NCBI RefSeq assembly: GCF_030272615.1
Contig: NC_081413.1
Coordinates: 183,592,951 to 183,656,950, forward strand
DNA: 64,000 nt
Direction: 5' to 3'
Origin: Cryptomeria japonica
Lineage: Eukaryota; Streptophyta; Pinopsida; Cupressales; Cupressaceae
Shown in pieces: positions 50,937 to 62,249 of this stretch. The notes beneath the pieces were generated by a model, which made no database searches, was not told the DNA's origin, and saw only the letters and a program-made list of their open reading frames with translations. Numbering within the stretch: the stretch's first letter is position 1; each line of letters opens with the position of its first letter. A program made the translations under genes and the position numbers.

Positions 50937-52028
50937 CTAATAACAGAAGGATAGGAGGTGGATAACATGATACCCCCCATAGACAACTTCTATCATATAA
51001 GTACAGATACAATGGTCTCCATAGGAGAAAAAGAAAGAGACTAGAAGCCCCCCCCACAATGAAGAAACTCTTGTCGCACATATGGATGCCTGAGGTAGAA
51101 TCCAGAAAGAGATCCTGAAGCAGCATATAATATTCCTCCCTTTGGGAAGAAATGGATCCAAAGAACGAAGATGAAGAAACCCTGTGAAGAGAGAAGAATC
51201 AATCTGTCTCAAGATGTGTGCCATAATAGGATGCTGAAGAATCCCTCTGTCTGAACTGAAACAAAAGATGTCAAATCCAAATTGAATTGAAGACTCAAAA
51301 ACTGCAACCTCTGAATGCACAGATGATGGTGGGCTAACAGCTGGAATATGGCTGTCAACAAAGAGGAGCTGAAAATCCTCAAAGTAATCCTCCAAGTCTA
51401 CAATATAGGACTCTACAAACAAAGACGAAATTCCTGCAAGATAAGAATCCCAAGTAGCCATGTCTGAAAGATGTATGATGTCCTGCTTAGCTGAATCAAT
51501 AGGAGCCAAAGAAGAGGCAATATCAAACTGATCAGGAACAAAAGGAGATGATGTTGATACATGTATAATCTTAGTCTGAAGAGTAGGAACTGTGAGACAA
51601 TCCTCTGATTCATCGGAATATGTAAGGGTGTCTAAATATTGAAGTTCCTTTAAAGTAGCATGATCAAAAAGTGTGTTATCTCTCCAACCAATGGGTACAA
51701 GACAATCTGAAGCAGGATCCTTTGGGAATGGAGAAAGACTGGAGTCTCCATAGATCTCCCAAAGACATGTCCAAAGTGAGTGAGGACAATCAATGCCCGA
51801 TATAGCCCACACAGTGTCAGAATCAACACTAGACAAAATAACTCCTACTATGTGATTTCTAATGATATCCCAAGCTAGTTTTCCCTCTAAAGTTGTTGGT
51901 TCAGGTATGAGATCACACAAATAAGGCAAAATATTAAGCCACCTATAGTGTGTAAGTATGCCCTTTGCCCATGACTCATAATTACCCCATTCTAGAAATA
52001 CAACTGAAGGGTGAGTAGAAAAACCCAT
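50937..52028 (-). CDS. ORF of element H: copia gag-like N-terminus, 363 codons, uninterrupted
   Basis: From the ATG at 52028 (MGFSTHPSVVFLEWGNYESW) an open frame of 363 codons runs to 50937. Residues about 8-110 follow the pattern of copia gag openings: NYESWAKGILTHY, a Leu-rich helix, LAWDIIRNHIVGVILSSVD, then SLWTCLWEIYGDS. The remainder is rich in Ser, Asp and aromatic residues and I do not recognise it. There is no knuckle, protease or RT motif. The last 80 or so codons may be read through non-coding sequence. An open frame of this length without a stop is unusual here, where all older elements carry several. It may be young or weakly constrained; expression is unknown. Confidence 0.55.
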   Translation of the reverse strand: MGFSTHPSVVFLEWGNYESWAKGILTHYRWLNILPYLCDLIPEPTTLEGKLAWDIIRNHIVGVILSSVDSDTVWAISGIDCPHSLWTCLWEIYGDSSLSPFPKDPASDCLVPIGWRDNTLFDHATLKELQYLDTLTYSDESEDCLTVPTLQTKIIHVSTSSPFVPDQFDIASSLAPIDSAKQDIIHLSDMATWDSYLAGISSLFVESYIVDLEDYFEDFQLLFVDSHIPAVSPPSSVHSEVAVFESSIQFGFDIFCFSSDRGILQHPIMAHILRQIDSSLFTGFLHLRSLDPFLPKGRNIICCFRISFWILPQASICATRVSSLWGGLLVSFFFSYGDHCICTYMIEVVYGGYHVIHLLSFCY

Positions 52029-52708
52029 GATAACTCTTCAAATTAACAAATCAGAGACTAAATGACTTTAATACTGATAAAGCAGATCAAATAAAGCCAT
52101 CCCACGCAAACAAATCATTTCCAAGTCTGAAACGTCCAAGTAATTGACAGATGTGTGAAAACACAAAGTACTGAATAAAATGTACCTAGTGTAGATTCTG
52201 GAAAAATAAATGACAGATCTGGAAAGAGCACAGAAACCCCTTTCCAATGCCTATTCGTTTGCGAAAAATGGAGTCCGTATGCAAAAGATATGGCTCCTAG
52301 AGTGCAAAAAACTTGTTCTGACTTTGACTGGCAAAAAACACTACAAAACGGCAAAATCAGAACCAGCTTTCCAATGCCTATTTCCATTTGAAAATCCGAG
52401 CTAAAATGCCCGAGTTATGCCCGATTTCGTGAAAGAGCTCCAAAAAATCCAAATAGGCCCTTATAGCCCGATTTACTCTAACAGTGTGAATGTGTTGAAG
52501 ACTGAAGTAATGCTAGAATGCATTAGGAATGAGCTATCAAGGATCTAACCAAGCAATATGTGCTATTTGCTAGATCACTCACTTGTTGATAACTCACATC
52601 TTCGACAAGTCTAAAGCCCTTAATCGGGTAGGCCCAAAAGCCTTTTGTAAATCCTCTAACAAGGTGGTTCACATCTGTGGATCTAAAATCCTCTAGCAAA
52701 GTAGTCTT

Positions 52709-54663
52709 GGATCTAAATTCTTTGGTGGGTCACACCAAAGAAGAAACAACCGGAACAAAAGGAACGAGATACTCTTTCACCAGAAGAATTGGTAAATGAA
52801 ATTACTCAGGAAGGAAATCTTAGTAATGTTAATAAATTTTATCATTCTTTCAAGGATTTAGATAAGGATACCATTGAGGAAAGTATTATTTTATATCTAG
52901 ACATATATAAGAAGGCTCTTATTGAAGTTGTAGATGTTCTTCCTAATGATTTATACTTAATACTTGAAGAAAAGAGAGTGTTTGTTATAGAGTTAGACAA
53001 GAAATTGAAGGTTGAGGCTCTATTAGCCATTCATCCTGTTAACTCAAAGCAAGAAATAGATGACTTAATATCTGAAGCTAACAGGACTGTTTTTGTGAGT
53101 GGTCACCGGCAAGTTAGTCTTATGGTTGACAAAGTTAAAGAGATTGCAGATGAAACAACTGACAAATGGGATATATTCTTTGTTGACAAGGAGAAAAAGG
53201 CAGAGAAAGATACACAAAAAATTGATAAATCATTTACTAAAGTATATCAAAAGATAGATAAGGGTAAGGGTAAGGTTGGCAATATATCAGATATTACAAT
53301 TAAGGACAACTTATCGCCACTAGCTCAGGACACCCCATCGATAGTATTAGAGGCACTGGCAGAAAAGGAAAATGAGCCTAGAGAAGATAAGTTATAGGAA
53401 GTAAAAGAAGATTACGTTGATCCTAAGTTAGACATTCTATTCACCATCAATGTTGACACTCAGGATATCAATATTGTGTTGGATAAGGAAATTGCAGAGG
53501 AAAAGAAAGTTGAAGCTACAAATGTTGAGATCTCTGAGTCACCGTTCAACACTGTTGAAAATCGGGAGAACATTGGGATACCGGCAGAAGCAGAAAAAGA
53601 ACAAGAACAAAATGTATCTAAACTGGCAAGGAATGAAAATAAGAATGAAAACAAGAATGATAATTGTAGACGTAAGCTGAGTAATACGTTATTACTCCAT
53701 AGCTTGCACCAAGAGGTCCTCTGTGTGTGTGTGGACTAGTATTCTAACATATTTTCACATATTAAATTCTACCAGCCCACTTTTCCCGCATACAATAATA
53801 AGGAAGAAAACGTGGATAAAGAAGAGGTTAAGGTAATTGGATAGGTATCTGGAGAAGAGAAGAAAATTATTGCAATACCTAGCACTTCTCCTAGTACATC
53901 AACCACAGATTACAGACTGACAAATGTCACTGATGTATTATTGGATTACATTAAGAAGATAATAGAATGCAATGCCTTAGCATTTAAGGCTATTGATGAT
54001 TCTATACCAATTTTGCATATGATTGCACCGGCATGCAAGGTTGACCACATTGTTGGGTCTATAGTTAAATTGGATACATTGTCCAAATTTATTTCTTCTA
54101 ATATTCAAACTATAAAGAAGATAAATGAGGAGACCATTCAAGAAAGCATAAATAAGGAGCAATTTCTTTGACAAAACAATAAAGGATTCTACAAGAAAGA
54201 TTGATTCTTTGTTACTGGCACTTAATTCCACCATTCTGGAATATAAGGAATTATACAAGGAAGCATATAAACCATGCCATATAACAAAAGATATTGATGA
54301 GCAAATAAAGAAGACACAGAAAGAGATTGATGACATTGCTAACAATATGATTGGTTCTTGAGAACTCACATCAGTTTTGGATCAAGAGATGGCAATTTAT
54401 GAAGCTCGAAGATTGAGAAGTTGAAAAGAGAAAAGGCAAGGTTAAAGATGAAAACCCGGGAGTTAAAGAACAAACTTGGTCCTAGATTGGACAATTTGTT
54501 AACACACTAGAATGAGTTATCTAAGGCAACTATTCAAGGGGACAAATCACTAGAGAAATAAATGCATTATCTTATCAGTATGATCCGGTAGACAGAGACT
54601 ATAATTTCTGACAATACTAAGTTTTTGCAAGGTCTTAACTTAGTTTGGGTAGACATTTTCTAG
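52709..54663 (+). pseudogene. ORF2 of element F, C-terminal part
   Basis: After the truncated LTR of G the frame resumes with PKKKQPEQKERDTLSPEEL. It continues past the inserted mini-LTR to a helical end with GPRLDNLL, also present near the C-terminus of B's ORF2. The segment EESIILYLDIYKKALIEVVDVLPNDLY matches EEAILLYLDCFSRALIELEEIFPKELY in B (split here to stay short). Stops lie at 53395 and 53842 and the frame shifts near 54165. Compared with B and G, roughly 150-250 residues upstream are missing, lost with the end of G's 3' LTR. Function unknown. Confidence 0.72.
53665..53794 (+). mobile_element. 130-bp mini solo-LTR-like insertion in ORF2 of F
   Basis: It starts TGTAGACGTAAGC and ends TTCCCGCATACA, flanked by perfect ATAAT copies (53660-53664 and 53795-53799). 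Removing it with one ATAAT restores an uninterrupted Lys/Glu/Asn-rich frame (KNDN then KEEN). TG..CA ends and a 5-bp duplication point to a very small LTR. The strand is arbitrary. Confidence 0.7.
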
Positions 54664-54885
54664 ATTGTACATAACTGGCTATAGGATTCTAGGTAAATTT
54701 TGACTTTTTTATTCTTTTGACATCCTTTGTCATTGATGTCAAAGGGGAAGTGGTGGTTTAATGAGAAAATGTACAGAAGGAGATCGCTTGCTCAAGGGGA
54801 GCACACTCAATTTTTGGACTTCATTTTGGATATCAGTTTTTTTATTTTTCTCATGAGTGTTGCCATCAATGCCAAAGGGGGAGAT
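54664..54885 (+). other. 3' untranslated part of element F with two PPT-like strings
   Basis: AAAGGGGAAGTGG at 54741-54753 and AAAGGGGGAGAT at 54874-54885; the second abuts the 3' LTR. Both follow catt/atcaatg(t/c)c. Confidence 0.8.
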
Positions 54886-55738
54886 TGTTGGCATTATACG
54901 CTCATATGATAATGGTTGATGTTGTCATTGATGGCAACCAACCGGTAACATGGTTTACAGGCTATACTAGAAATAGATTTCACCTACCAGCATGGGCAGT
55001 CAAAACAAAGGTTATTAACACCGGCAGCAAATTATACCGCAGTCCAAGCTGACTTGGAAATAATATTACTTTGTATTGTAAATATATTTGTATAGCCGAC
55101 ATGATGTATTCTAAAGACTCATATATGTATGAGATCTTGTAAGTCATTTTGAAATAATTTTTTAGGTATGTATGTAAGCGGTATATGAGATGTGATAGGT
55201 TATGATAGTGAATAATTGTATATGCATTTTGATGTATTTATCTTGAGAGCGAATAAGAGCAAACTAGAACGAATCAAGGTTTATGGTAAAGGTATAAGAT
55301 GGAGATTAAACTGGTACTAAATCTAGCATTGCAGATGCTATTTTGAGTAGTACATTGTCATTGGATTTAATCATCCAATTGTGTAGTCAATGAGACTCCA
55401 TTTTTGTATTGAGTTGTGAGCTCTAGGCAGTTGACCTTCCTACATGTGCAGGCCCCTATTGTACTAAGTAATATTTATTCATATTGGTCAGTGAGTAAAT
55501 ATTGTGGGTCACAAATCCCACCAAGGTTTTTCCCCTACCAGGTTTCCTTGCCAAAAATATATGTGTTATGGTGTGCATTGATGCTTATTCTTTTGCTTCT
55601 CTTTACTGCATTATTATTTTCTTACCGGTATATTAATTTGGGTTATAAAGTTGCAAACAAGTTTAAATCTTTCATCTACCGGTTAGACACTAATTCACCC
55701 CCCTCTCAGTGTCTTTGGGACTGATCAAGTATCTAATA
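54886..55738 (+). repeat. 3' LTR of element F (853 bp)
   Basis: TGTTGGCATTATAC to AGTATCTAATA (CA changed to TA). Arms GACACTAA (55686-55693) and TCAGTGTC (55706-55713) flank TTCACCCCCCTC. It aligns along its length with 40009-40869. Confidence 0.9.
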
Positions 55739-56324
55739 GATATAACAGTTAAGCACAAATATAAACCATAGAACATTTACCAACCATCCAAAAAAGATAA
55801 CACCAAGATTTGTACATGGAAAACCCGGTAAAGGGAAAAACCATGGTGGGAAGCCTACCCATAGTAAGATAATACTTCTGCAGTAAGTATGTGATTACAA
55901 AAAGAGGGGCCTACACATGCAAGAAGGCCAACAACCTAGAGAACACTTCTCATTACAAAAGGATCCTCACTGACTACAAAATAAATCCAGACTACAATCC
56001 AGAAAGAAGAGTGAACTACAAGAATAGCATCTACTCTGCCTGAATACAGTTTTGGTTAAGCTCAGTACCGAAGGTCTTAAATCTCTTTCACCAACCCAAT
56101 TTGATCACCTATGATCGACCAAAACCTCTACATATGATTACAACTTTATTCGCACACAGATAATCCTATATCCTGAAAACCCATGATCTACAAAGAGATC
56201 TTACATCATGTTTATACCAACTCGGGATTTAAACAATTAGGTCAGCCACCTAAAAGATAATACAATAAATTCATAACATAAACCCGCAATCCAATGATCA
56301 ACCAAGTCAGCCTAAGATCGAAAC

Positions 56325-59300
56325 TGTAGTACCCCTACCCTAGTCAGCTTTGTAAAACCAGTTTGACCTTGATTGACTTTTTATGTGGCAATCTTGAATG
56401 GTTGAATTACCATGAGGTAATGTTTAGTCAGATATTATGATTATTGTGTGTATTTGTTAATGTGCTTTCGCGTTGATTCTTATGTAAGTTTAAACTGTCC
56501 TCCTGATTCTTGTTATTAGTCTCGAGCTAACATCTTCATTAAATATATATATGTATGCTTGTCTGACTCTTGGTTGTAGGAGATTGCAGGTACAGTACCG
56601 CCTAGGTGTAAGGTTCATCTTCACCTGGATTCGCAGGGTTGAGTATACCTCTTTCGTCCTTAGAATTTGGGTTAGGTGGCCGTAAAACCTTTAGTTTACC
56701 CTAGTCATACTCAAATGAGTGTCACTTGTGTTCCGTCAGTTTTCTTTTCATTTGGGTTTGTGAGTCGGGTAATTGGTTGGCTTACTTGGTTTGTGTGCTT
56801 GGCGTGTGGTAAATAGAGTATTTAACCATAAGTATTTATTTTGATTTAATGTGTTCATTTACGCATTAGTAATTGAGGAATTAAAATAAATAGGTTTCTT
56901 TTATGTAATTAATCATTAATTAAAAAGATCGCCCTATTTATGTTTGTAGTGAGTTTAATTTAATGGTTAATTTTAAATAACGAATTTATTCAATTTATGC
57001 ATTTTAAAAAGGAAAGATTTAAATTTATTCGAAATAGAAATAATTTAATCTCTTTTGCTTTTTGGAATAGAAAGATTAATTTTAATTATTTAAGAAAATC
57101 AATTTTGATTAGAAAAGTGAGTTTTATTCATATTTATTTTACATAGTGTGTAAGATTGATTTTGAGAATTTAATTTAATTAAAAATATTTTACCCTCATT
57201 AATATTGTGAAATGCAACTATTAGCTTTGTTAATTAAAAATTAAATGAGGGAGGAAAGCATTTCTTTTAATTAACTAAATTTATAATCTCAATGCATAAA
57301 CAATTCAACTATGAGATAATTCCATAAACTTAATTAATTAATTAATTAAATTAAGTTGCAAGCTGCATGATATTAGAAATATATTTTTATTTTAATTTTA
57401 GTGGAAAAATAAACTAGATTAATTATATTTATTGTTCCTCAAATTTGAAATAAATAAATAAAAGAATAAATAAATAGATAAATAAAAGAATAAATAAAAA
57501 AATGAATAAAAGAATTAATTGGAATTAAAGTATTGTTTTAATTCTTTATTTAGAAAATTAATTAATTTGTATGAGAAAAGAAAAGAAAGAATAATGATTT
57601 TTAATTATTGCATGTTAGCTTATCTTTTGTTATTAAATTAGAAAATAAAATAACATTACTTTTATTCTAAATTTAGGTTTTTTGAGAAAAAGCTATTGAA
57701 CCTAGAATTTTAGTTTAAATAGGGAATAGGTCTTTATTTTAGATACATAGGAAACAGGTCAGGAATTTAGATGAAGAAATTTATTGGAAGTTTATTGAAA
57801 AGATTAGGGCTCTTCTACAGATTTCTTCCAGGAAAGCTATACCAGGTTGGGTGGCTTTTTTTATTTGTTGGTTTTTAAGTAAATAATTCTATTTTTTTTT
57901 CTGAATGGTGTGTGTGTAAATTATTTGTCAGATCCAAAACCCTCTTCTAGTTAATTCAGGTTTGATTTAAAATTATTGCCTGATGTTAATTTTCTAGTTA
58001 ATGAGAGTAATTTAATTTTGAGAAAATTAGGGAAATTATTATGAAAAAAATTATTCTCTCTTATTGATTTGTTCTGATAGTCCTTTAAATAAATCTCCGT
58101 GAAATTAGTTGATTTCTTTAGAAATTAATTTAATTGTGAATTAAATTTATTGGTTTATCTAGTTGAAAGAAAAAGTAATTGGAATAAAATTCTGTGAATG
58201 AATTTTATTGAGTTGGGAATTTTATTTCTATGTAAATTCTGTCAAAGGGGTTTTAATGAATTTGGAAATTATTTACATGTTTTAAAAAAATAATAATAAT
58301 TAAAAAATAAAACAAATAAATAATAATAATAATAATAAAATATATATTATAACATATTAAATTTAAAGTGGGTTTAAAAATGTTTAATTGTTTTATTAAA
58401 TACTAATTAATATGTTTGATTATTATATGTTAATAATTAATTATTAATTAATATATATTTTAAATATATGTTAATCATGATAATTTATATATTAATTAAT
58501 ACTTAATTTGTTAATATTGTGTATTATTAAATTATTAATTATTTATATTTTTGGGGATAAATATATAATAATTAATATTTAATTTTGGTATATGTTTTAT
58601 TAAGGAAGTATCTTTTTGGGAAAAAGATAAAATATTATTTTATTTGGAAAATTGTTGAAATGAAATATATTTATTTAATTGATAATTTTTAAATAAAATT
58701 TTATTCAAGAATATATTATACGATATGCTATTGGAATTATTGGAAATTTAATAATGTATCATTTGGAAAATTGGTAAGTTAATGAGATTTTCATTTAGTA
58801 AAATAAATGGTTAGTTTATATTTTTCCTCTGTATTTAGACATAGACAAATGGACTATTGCAATTGTGGTATTGTATTCTCCTCGTTATGGTGATTTTTTT
58901 CTGTTAATATATTTTGAAAACTTAGATCATTTAGAAAACTTGATCGACTTTTATTGTTTAAACCAATAGGAAAGAAGATTGTCCTTTTTTGGTTATTGCC
59001 TATGCAAGTTTAATTTATGTATTTGCTTTTGTTTAAAGTAATGGCAAGGCCTTGATATGTTTGTTTGGACCCTGTCGTTTGGTTGATTTGGGGTACCTGT
59101 TTATGTCTTCGGTTTCTAGTTTGGTTGTTGCCTTGTGATGGTGTTTTAACTGGTCTTGTCCTTTATGTGGGTGTCAAGTGGTGATTTGTGGTTGGCCATA
59201 GCGGGTCAGGTCTCTAGTTAGAGTATTGTCGGGCAATGGACCTTGTATTAGTTGATATGTTCAGTTGGATCCATTTCTTTGTAGGGATCATTTATGTAAT

Positions 59301-60084
59301 TATTGACTGATGTGGTCGGTTGTTTGTTGGTGTGATTCACCTTGATGGCAGAAATGTATATGATATGAAACTTATGTACCCTTAACTTATTTAATTATCA
59401 GAGGGGTCTTGCAGTTGAGCAGACCCAGAGATGTAGCCCTCTATGGGTGAACTCCGAGATCATTTTGGTGTTATGTGTTGCTTTTGTTCTTATGTTTCAT
59501 GTTTTAGTGTTAGCATGTATGGATGGGATTTTGATAGAATGTGTAAGTAGATTATATGAAATTAATTGTAATGCATGGTTTCAGTCGTCTCTTTATGCAG
59601 TAATGTGGTTCATGAAAGAGTGTAGTTGATTTGCAGAATGTATTCTATAATTGTTAAGGAAATTAAGTATGCATGGAAAGATCTCGTTAGTTTATGATGA
59701 AATTCAAGTGTGTTATTAAATTGGATGCATGACTAAAATTTTAATGAAAAGTATGGACGAAGGGTATGAATAAACCTTAATGGATGAACTTTATCTTGTG
59801 ATCTATATTTTGTCTTGTTGAAAGAAATTATCCTTGTTTAAGAATTTTCTCGTTATTAAGACAATCGGCTTATTGGATTAATTAGCGTAAGTTAAGTTAA
59901 ATGTGGAATTAAGTAATCACGTTGGGAAACTCTTTAGGTGATAGTTGATGTCTTCTGCTATGTAATCTGTACTTTGATATCTTATTGTATCTTTATGTTG
60001 TGTCTTATTTATAAAAAAAAATTGTTGCACTCCATTCGTGTGTTTTAGCTTTATCCCTTCAGGGTTTCCTGGTGAGGCATTACA
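56325..60084 (+). mobile_element. Element I: 3.76-kb solo LTR, probably Ty3/gypsy
   Basis: It starts TGTAGTACCCCTACC and ends GGTGAGGCATTACA, with perfect GAAAC duplications at 56320-56324 and 60085-60089. No frame above 75 codons has a recognisable motif, and there is no primer site or PPT in the middle, so I read it as one long LTR. The section 56880-58720 is very AT-rich with taattaatt wording. The end structure TGTA..TACA fits long gypsy LTRs. A non-autonomous element with unrecognised short LTRs is the alternative. Confidence 0.75.
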
Positions 60085-60612
60085 GAAACAACATAATCCA
60101 ATTAATAGATCTAACCAAAAACACATCAGGATCATCCACTAGCACGTTACATAAATTGGTCCATAACCTAGCAGAATAAGATACCATTAGGTCCGATCCA
60201 AAATGCAAAACCACTGATCAACAGGAACATGAACAAGATAACTAGCAACATCCCAAAAGTCATCTAGAAGCCCCACCAACACCACTTATCAAGTGCATAA
60301 AAATATCTTTAACAAAGCTCTGCCAGTAAAACCCTTACCAGTGACCAAAAGCCTTACTAGAACAAATGATAGCTCCTGAGTCTTTAAATCCCAAATCAAC
60401 TGATTGTGATACACATCTAAATAGCATGAATGACAAATCCAAACCAATTCCACAAACTGAAGCATACCAGAGCATATCGGAGCATACCGAATCAATATCA
60501 TAATCCAACCACTCTACCGAAAACTGGTAAATAACCAAAACAACCAATGTTGCCATCAATGAGAAAACATCAATTCAATACATAATGAATTCCTCTAATT
60601 GCCAACACTTAA

Positions 60613-62213
60613 CTCAAACTCCTAAAGGGTTTACCAACATGGATTACTTAATTAAACTAATCTTTACTTAGGACCAATTAATCCACTTAAGAAATATATT
60701 TATCCATTAGGAACTTAATTACACTAAATAATGATTGTTTTGTACTTTACATGAGATAACACTAGCATTTCCATGCTTCATTCATGATACAATATTCAAT
60801 TACATTACAACAATGATTTTAATTTAAGATATACATTCTACCATCTAAATCTCATCATAATACATTGCAAGGATAACATAATATTACAATTGCACTTAAA
60901 ATACCAAGCCTCATAAAAATACATAATGGTTACATAAAATTTCAACTTGCCATAAAGGCATACATAAACAAGTGATACACCGATCACATAAGGTCCAAGT
61001 GATACAAATATGATCCAAAAAGAAAAAAGAGGATCCAACCGCTACAATGGAATGGAGTGAGTCCAAGAGATACATCTGGAGCACCTACGAAGCTAATCCC
61101 TCGCAAGAAGGCACAAAAAAAATACCCAATGGAAAGTGGCACTACCACCCGACCATGTGGCCCAAAACGAACCACCCCTCCATGCTAGGAGATAGTAATA
61201 AGGCCCTCAAACAAATCACCATATAGAATCACATGGTCTAACATGTACATTGAGTACTCACATAAGGCATAAGCATACAAATATGACTCCCACAAGAATG
61301 CTCCAAGTAAATACAACACAAGACTACACACTAGTGAACATAAGGGAAGAGTGTCATCGCATAGCTGGTATGGGTTATCCTGGCAGGCCTCCATAGGCCC
61401 CGACCCCCATCCTGGGTTATCCTAGTATCCTCTCCCAAAATCCCGGCCCCCATCCATGACTCATGCGAACCCAACAAACCTTTTGTGAAGACAAGGTGGT
61501 TGGTTTTCCATTCCAGGGCTTCCCACTGCATCTTGAGTTTGTATAAGCTCTCAACCATGGGCCAAGCACAATTAATATTGATTAATGTTTTAAAACCCAA
61601 CCCCAATTTTTTAATTAAGTTGTCACTTATTACTCAAGCTTACAAGGGGTTATCCTGGAAGCCACTTTGGGCCTCAAACCCCACTTAGAAGCCACTCTTC
61701 CTTATGACACTACACAAGCTCCAAAGAACTCCAAGGAAAAAGACAAAATCCAAACAAGCATAGGGAGTTCAAAACAAAACTAAAGAAACAACTTGGTTAT
61801 ACAAACCTTCTACCAGGGTTAAACTAATTGGAGGTGTGAAACGAACAACTAGTCTATTAACTAGACAAGACCACAACCAGAATAAAGCAAGTATAGCTAA
61901 AATAAAACTTAACCTGCATGGTTGACTCACACTCAACAACATACTAGCATAAACACGAGAATGACTCTTTTCAAATCAAACACCAAAATCCTCCAATCAG
62001 AGTAAACAAGCCAAGTAATCTTTTACAAAATAAAAGAAGTCACAATCTAAACAGGCCATTATCTAATCCAAATACAGATATTTTCATCTGAAACCATCTT
62101 GAATAAATTAACATATGATTACCAATAAGAACTTTAATATTCCAACGTCATTACAAAAAAATCCAATCAATTTAACATTTAATTGATACTTTCTAAATTC
62201 CAAACTTCACATT

Positions 62214-62249
<36 letters not shown>

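Larger units (their letters stand above)
50414..52483 (-). mobile_element. Element H: compact copia-like non-autonomous element
   Basis: A 2,070-bp insertion between GTGTA (50409-50413) and GTGTG (52484-52488); the uninterrupted 5' LTR of G has GTGTG at this point, so this is a 5-bp duplication with one change. On the minus strand it starts TGTTAGAGTAAA and ends AACTTCTACA. A 320-bp LTR (50414-50733) is at its 3' end, with a PPT (AAAGGGGGG, 50734-50742) just inside. The 5' end shares only the first 12 bases of that LTR, so most of the 5' LTR and probably the primer site were deleted or replaced. Confidence 0.78.
43331..52708 (+). mobile_element. Element G: pol-less two-ORF LTR element, 3' LTR truncated
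   Basis: 5' LTR 43331-44482, primer site 44483-44497, ORF1 44533-45810, ORF2 46238-49558, PPT 49814-49825, 3' LTR from 49826. The 3' LTR is split by element H and then ends near 52708, about 350 bp short compared with the 5' LTR, where F sequence resumes. Length without H is about 7.3 kb. It sits inside ORF2 of F. No target duplication can be read because the right end is lost. Confidence 0.88.
49826..52708 (+). repeat. 3' LTR of element G, split by H and 3'-truncated
   Basis: Pieces 49826-50413 and 52489-52708 match the first about 800 bp of the 5' LTR. The missing last 350 bp would include the C-run hairpin. Confidence 0.88.
40009..55738 (+). mobile_element. Element F: pol-less two-ORF LTR element, split by element G
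   Basis: Perfect target duplications GATAT lie at 40004-40008 and 55739-55743. LTRs are 40009-40869 and 54886-55738, the primer site 40870-40884 and the PPT 54874-54885. ORF1 is at 40937-42039. ORF2 is at 42344-43330 and, after G, 52709-54663. Without G it is about 6.4 kb; some of ORF2 was lost in a deletion at G's right edge. No pol motif is present. Confidence 0.9.
39880..60607 (-). mobile_element. Element E: solo LTR split by elements F and I
   Basis: The LTR pieces are 39880-40008, 55744-56324 and 60090-60607, together 1,228 bp. Ends on the plus strand are TGTTAGACAACTC and AATTGCCAACA, flanked by identical 5-bp duplications CTTAA (39875-39879 and 60608-60612). Arms GACAACT (39885-39891) and AGTTGTC (39928-39934) bracket the G-run. 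No internal region remains, so this is an LTR-LTR recombination product which later received F and I. Confidence 0.88.

Noticed and set aside
57300-58720. Extremely AT-rich block as a matrix-attachment region or origin
   Set aside because: It lies inside the solo LTR I; base composition alone does not support either role.
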